Assembly (NCBI GenBank): GCA_026874595.1
Contig: CM049320.1
Location: 50,976,714 to 51,040,713 of the forward strand
DNA length: 64,000 bases
Direction of reading: 5' to 3'
Origin: Sipunculus nudus
Lineage: Eukaryota > Annelida > Sipuncula > Golfingiida > Sipunculidae
In this document: piece after piece, positions 59,691 through 64,000 of the stretch
How the letters are laid out: every line of letters starts with the position of its first letter
How positions within the stretch are numbered: the first letter of the stretch is position 1
Position numbers and translations under genes: made by a program
The notes under the pieces: generated by a model
Told to the model about the DNA's origin: nothing
The model's input: the letters and a program-made list of their open reading frames with translations, nothing else
Databases searched by the model: none

Positions 59691-60460
59691 GATGACAAAG
59701 CAAAGGAAAAGATTCTCGAACAGTGTACAGAGAAAGACATAACACTCATGAGCGACTTTAACGGTAAAATTGGATATAATACTGGCTTCTAATACGTGAT
59801 GAGAACATGTGGTCCTTGAAACTTGGAAATGCAGATAAGCTTACAGACCGTTACAGACACATTTCTCAGAGGCAACATATTTTCCCGAAGAGAATCTGTA
59901 TGGCAGCTAGTGAATCAGGAGATCATGTCACAGATAATTAGTCATGATAATCATCCATTAACCACCACCAAATTGAACAAGACAATAACTTTATGCAATG
60001 AATCAATACAAATATACCTTAAAATTCACAAGGAAGGAAAGAAAGCTCCTCAAAGGGAATGCTATCAACACTAAAACGAACACTATTAAAGGTAACACGT
60101 TGAAAGATCCAGAGCCCTTTACATTTACAAAGATCATCATTTTCCAAAGCAACAGCAACATCATTAGGTTTGCACGGATGAGGATGTCAAGGCGAGGGCT
60201 GGCAAGATAAGAGCAACATTTGATCAGCTCAAAAACTGCTTGACATCAAAATATATCACAGCACAAATAAGTTCGTGTATTCAACTCAGCCGTAAAATAG
60301 ATGTAGTTGTTTAATGTTAAGGCATAGCGGATGACAAAAACCTATTTTAACAGAGTCCTGATATTGACCAACAACTATCTGAGCCAAATAAACAAATGCA
60401 CTGCCCGGACAAGATCAGCGGCGCCAAATGGAGCCCTGAGTGAGGGGACCTAAGACGGTG
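59690..60460 (+). pseudogene. RTE/CR1-type non-LTR element remnant with internal deletion
   Basis: Broken frames give the tail of the apurinic endonuclease (EKDITLMSDFNGKIG, then FPKRICMAASESGDHVTDN, compare FPHKRIHKATWVSPDHVTEN). Then, without any RT catalytic core, they give the 3' end of the polyprotein (ATFDQLKNC, then YITAQ..VRVFNSAVK and PDKISGAKW, compare VRIFNSNVKSVLLYG and WPDKISNEELW). The middle of the element has been deleted. The clade is uncertain. Confidence 0.6.
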
Positions 60461-62440
60461 CATATGTAATAGCATCTGATCAAACTAACTAAAAGTTCGT
60501 TATCTTCATTGTCTAATTTATATAGTGAAATAATGCCACTAAGGATCGATTAAAAGACTGTTGAAACATTAACAGCCTCTTCCATTTTATAGAAACTTGA
60601 AATAATTAAAATATTTAGAGTGTGTGTTCCCCATTTTAAATATGGCTTTCAAATTATTTCATTTTTGGTCTAGGTACACAGCTGAATTTTATCGCAACAA
60701 ATAAAATAATAACTTGTTTTGGTAGAACGCAGAGGCATCTACATTTTGAGGCCCTGCTCAGATCATATGAATAAACAGAATGTAGAAAAATTGCAACATA
60801 TAAAGTAAATGACACATACCTGCCTTATGTCGTCGAAGTGTACCCGCTCCTGACGGTTTCAAGGAACGTTTCGCACTTATATATCGTTTCCAAAGAGATT
60901 GAAATATGATATAATTACCCGCTTTTATTGTATCGTAAAACCAAGCTTTTGCATTGAACGGATTTAACGTTGCATCCCTTTGATGATAATGATGTAGAAC
61001 ATCCTGACTTTATTAACATTTTTTCAATATCCTTCAAGCCATATATCTATTGAAAGAGGCCAGCAGAATAATAAGAGAATCAAAACATGACTTGCAAAAT
61101 AAGGTAACCTACAAGTAGGCTACCGGATAAGTAATATATAGTGGATATATCAAATTAAGAAATAACATTGATTATTTTTCATAAAAATCACACTACCTTA
61201 TTTTAAGCATATACATATTCCGATACAAGTCCAGGTCCGAGTCAAGTCCATGTACAAGTCCATGTAAAATTTATATAATGCAACGCTGATATTATGTATT
61301 TCCGCAATTTGTTCCTTATTGTTAATTCACCGTTATGATAAACTGTTTGATATATTTTCGTGATTTTTATCATACCTAGCAAAACTTCTCTTCATTCGAA
61401 AACTCTCCGGGTGTTCGGAAAGGATGTTTCCATAAAAGTTGGTTATTTTGAACGAATAGTCTAGTTACAAATAAGTTACATTTCTTTTTCAAATTATTTA
61501 TTTTTTAGTTTATTTCGGGAACATTCTCTGACAATCACTAATCGTCTTGAGAAATATTTACTGTTGCGTAAAATGCTCGGCCCTTTTATTAAGAAATTTT
61601 TCCGTAAGCGATCGATGTGACCCAGTATTTCCAGCGTTGATATGAGAGTAGTTTGTACTAGCCAAATCATAGTTTCCTTTCGGGGCATCCGAATTACTCC
61701 CTATAACTATCATACCCAACCATCCGAGGTGCCTTGTATAAGTTACTATTAAAACAAATTTAAAATCTCTATAATTAAATACGAGACAGAATGACATGAT
61801 GAAGATATATGTTACAGCTCACACCTGTCAGCTGTACAGAAAATGATCTCAATGGAACTCTACTAATGTGCTTTTCCTAACCAGAACATCGAAACTGAAA
61901 ACGTACGCAGTGAATAAAGCACAGTAGTCGGATATTTTGTGAGAGTAATTAAATAAAAACATGATTTGCTCGGCTGGGTTTCACTCTATCAATATTTCTG
62001 ATTTCTTCCTTTTAATACCCTCTGATTTGCCTCCTGGCACAATCTACAATTTCACAGATTGTTAATATTTATGGTGAAATATTTATACAAAGAAATATTT
62101 ATTCAAATAAATATATTATAGATTTGAATATTCCTGGAAGTATGACATTTTAAGAAAATGACATCACGTGTGAAGTCAATGCCAACTGATTGGTAAGGAT
62201 CCTCTATCACATTACCAATGTACCATATAGCAAACAAAAATCAGGAACTTCTACATGTATATTGATTTTGTCACGGGAACATAAAGTGCAGAAACTGCCC
62301 CATCAATTCATCATTATTACATTGGAAGTGACCTGCTACTGAACAATGCATAACAGCTACATCACAAATATTTTAAACTGCAAGAGGAATCAACAAGTAT
62401 GCTGATTCTGCTATGCACTATCACCGCGGTACAAAGGGTG
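60461..62440. other. Intergenic, no gene seen
   Basis: AT-rich DNA with a small cluster of CAAGTCCATGTAC/CAAGTCCAGGTCC repeats near 61,227-61,265. Minus-strand frames at 61,494-61,797 show no domain. Confidence 0.45.
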
Positions 62441-62444
62441 CAGA

Positions 62445-62560
62445 GGAAGGACGTAGTCTAGTGGTTAAGATCTTGGACCTCTTGGCTAAAATGCAACAGT
62501 TCGAACAAAGCCGAATCCCCACGGCATTATAATGAAATTTTGCTAGAAACCCGGAGATTT
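62445..62560 (+). repeat. tRNA-derived SINE-like segment
   Basis: GTAGTCTAGTGGTTAAGA (62,453-62,470) fits a tRNA A box, and AGTTCGAACAA (62,498-62,508) fits a B box about 45 bp later. This is the spacing of an RNA polymerase III promoter. There is no tRNA cloverleaf, so it is a SINE head, not a tRNA gene. Confidence 0.55.
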
Positions 62561-62984
62561 GTTCCTATGTCTTAATTTCAGGCTATGGCCTCTGGAATAT
62601 TTCTAACCACATACACATCAAATCTTAAAACAATGCTTAATAATGACATTTCATCTTTATCGTATGATAATATCAGTCTTATTTAACAGACAGTGCCATC
62701 CACATACTTAAACTTTGTCCTTAAAAAGAAAAGTTGGCATGCATCATAATTTTATGATCCTCTCAATATGTGCTGATAATGTCTTAATGCAAGCAACGCG
62801 TCTAAATACTGCATTTTTCCCTGTTGCCAAAGAGGAATGAAAGGTGTAATTGTCTACATATGCTTGTTTCCTGACATGCACAAAAATTATAAACAAGATA
62901 AACTATATCTATTTTATATGGATTGAACTACGAGGATTAATAAAGATCATCTCCATACCTCGAACTGTGGCGTTTTATTGTCTG

Positions 62985-63135
62985 TAGGGGTGGAAAAAAT
63001 TCCAAGAAACTAACAGAAATCGGTGAAAGCGCTGACCGTCTGCAACCCACTACAACCCATTCTCACAGTAACGCTAGGGATCAAACCTGGGTGGCTAGCG
63101 GAGGTACCGAGTGCTTTATCACTCATAACTTTACA
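62985..63135 (-). repeat. tRNA-derived SINE-like segment (minus strand)
   Basis: On the minus strand, GAGTGATAAAGCACTCGG is followed by CCAGGTTTGATCCCTAG, resembling A and B boxes of a tRNA-derived SINE, with a downstream GAATGGGTTGTAGTGGGTTG body. Confidence 0.5.
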
Positions 63136-64000
63136 GATATGGTGTTCAAATCCTTAAAATTAGCATGCTTATTACATTGAATTAAACGGCTGGATTGGAC
63201 ATAGGACAGATAATTTTCTTGCAACGACCACATCTTCAAACCAATTACATTTGTTAGAATGCACATAAAGGGAAATTAAATTGAAGAAATAAAAAAAACA
63301 GATATTGCTAAAAAACTGTGATTATTTAAACATCAATGTGGAAGACGAGACGGACAACCTAGCCCAGCAACTAATGTACAGGTTTCAAGAGATGAAAGTC
63401 ACCATTCAATGTTTCAATGAAAAAAGGCTATTTCAGCAAAATTTTAATAAAAACAAAACCAAAACTCATCCACATAACCTTTATGGAGACGTTAAAAATA
63501 AATATCTCGGCTCAACAAACATAACAATTGTAAGCTTGAAATGCATTCTAAGGAAATTTAATCGTATTTATATATATATTTCCCATTCGGCGGCCGTCAT
63601 CCTATATCTGAAAATATTGAGAATGGTCTGGGAAACTATTTTGCAAAGTTTCATGCTTCTTTATTTTTTCGATGATTCTTCTCTTAACATGAAGCTTAAA
63701 TGCATAAATTCATTTTAATTTATAGTTTTGTATTTTTTTGTTTATCTTAAGAATATTTGATGCACACTGCTCAAACCATAACTCGAGCATAAATTCCTAA
63801 TGAGAATACATGTCTCAGATTATTTATTAGAAGAGCATTGACAATTACGATCATAATCATTATACCTCATGATCATTTGACTTCAGTACCTTTTTTATGT
63901 TCTCCTTGCAGCTGTCCAATCGGGCGCATTGATGAAGTGACCTATAAATTACTCTCGGTTAGGTCATGCATAAGTTAACACATCACGTTGTAAACTCCCT
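63136..64000. other. Intergenic, no supported gene
   Basis: The 137-residue frame at 63,305-63,718 is rich in Asn, Lys and Ile, matches no family I recognise, and has no visible splice or promoter context. Confidence 0.4.

Noticed and set aside
62445-62560. Possible tRNA gene
   Set aside because: A and B boxes are present, but acceptor and anticodon stems do not pair, so it is a SINE head.
63305-63718. 137-residue + strand frame
   Set aside because: Asn/Lys/Ile-rich, no motif, no promoter or splice context. It could be a retroelement fragment, but nothing supports that.
1-64000. CRISPR arrays, bacterial operons, phage or insertion sequences
   Set aside because: The window is animal nuclear DNA with spliced genes. 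Repeats seen are microsatellites, tandem arrays and transposon remnants, not spaced direct repeats.

Overview
This is a window of AT-rich animal nuclear DNA, most likely from a bivalve mollusc. The basis is small exons separated by large AT-rich introns with GT-AG junctions, an OPA1 gene, a PAN-plus-C-type-lectin gene of the kind common in molluscs, and dispersed repeats of mollusc type (AGCTCA/GTCCGTC elements, DIRS-like and L1-like retroelements, hAT and mariner-like MITEs). There is no operon structure, and almost all long open frames are noise or transposon debris. The species assignment is inference. LAYOUT. 1-10,100: the last eight coding exons of OPA1 (mitochondrial dynamin-like GTPase) on the + strand, with introns packed with repeats, including a hAT MITE with a perfect 8-bp target duplication. 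10,100-25,500: largely intergenic, with microsatellites, an L1-like reverse-transcriptase remnant (13.07-13.78 kb), a divergent tandem repeat rich in YY1-like motifs (17.7-18.8 kb), and a decayed copy of part of the lectin locus (about 19.0-20.5 kb). 25,522-28,340: a five-exon, minus-strand gene reconstructed as a 262-residue secreted PAN/apple plus C-type lectin protein; all exon phases agree. 28.5-42.5 kb: intergenic DNA with a second L1-like remnant (34.2-35.9 kb), AGCTCA-type repeats (37.4-39.0 kb) and a truncated pseudogene copy of the lectin 5' end (39.0-40.9 kb). 42.58-44.91 kb: a large foldback, with two arms of about 860 bp inverted around a spacer of about 0.6 kb. About 46.0-46.5 kb: an LTR-like promoter and polyadenylation unit. 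47,553-56,194: a complete twelve-exon, 505-residue CYP4-family cytochrome P450 on the minus strand. 57.6-60.5 kb: DIRS-like and RTE-like retroelement remnants. 60.5-64 kb: intergenic, with tRNA-derived SINE-like segments. The three protein-coding genes are unrelated in function (inner-membrane fusion, secreted recognition protein, oxidative metabolism), and there is no sign that they act together. The most distinctive signals are the CYP4 gene with a consensus GC-AG intron splitting its heme loop and a substituted I-helix, the decayed duplications around the lectin gene, and the long inverted repeat. I found no convincing new multi-gene system.
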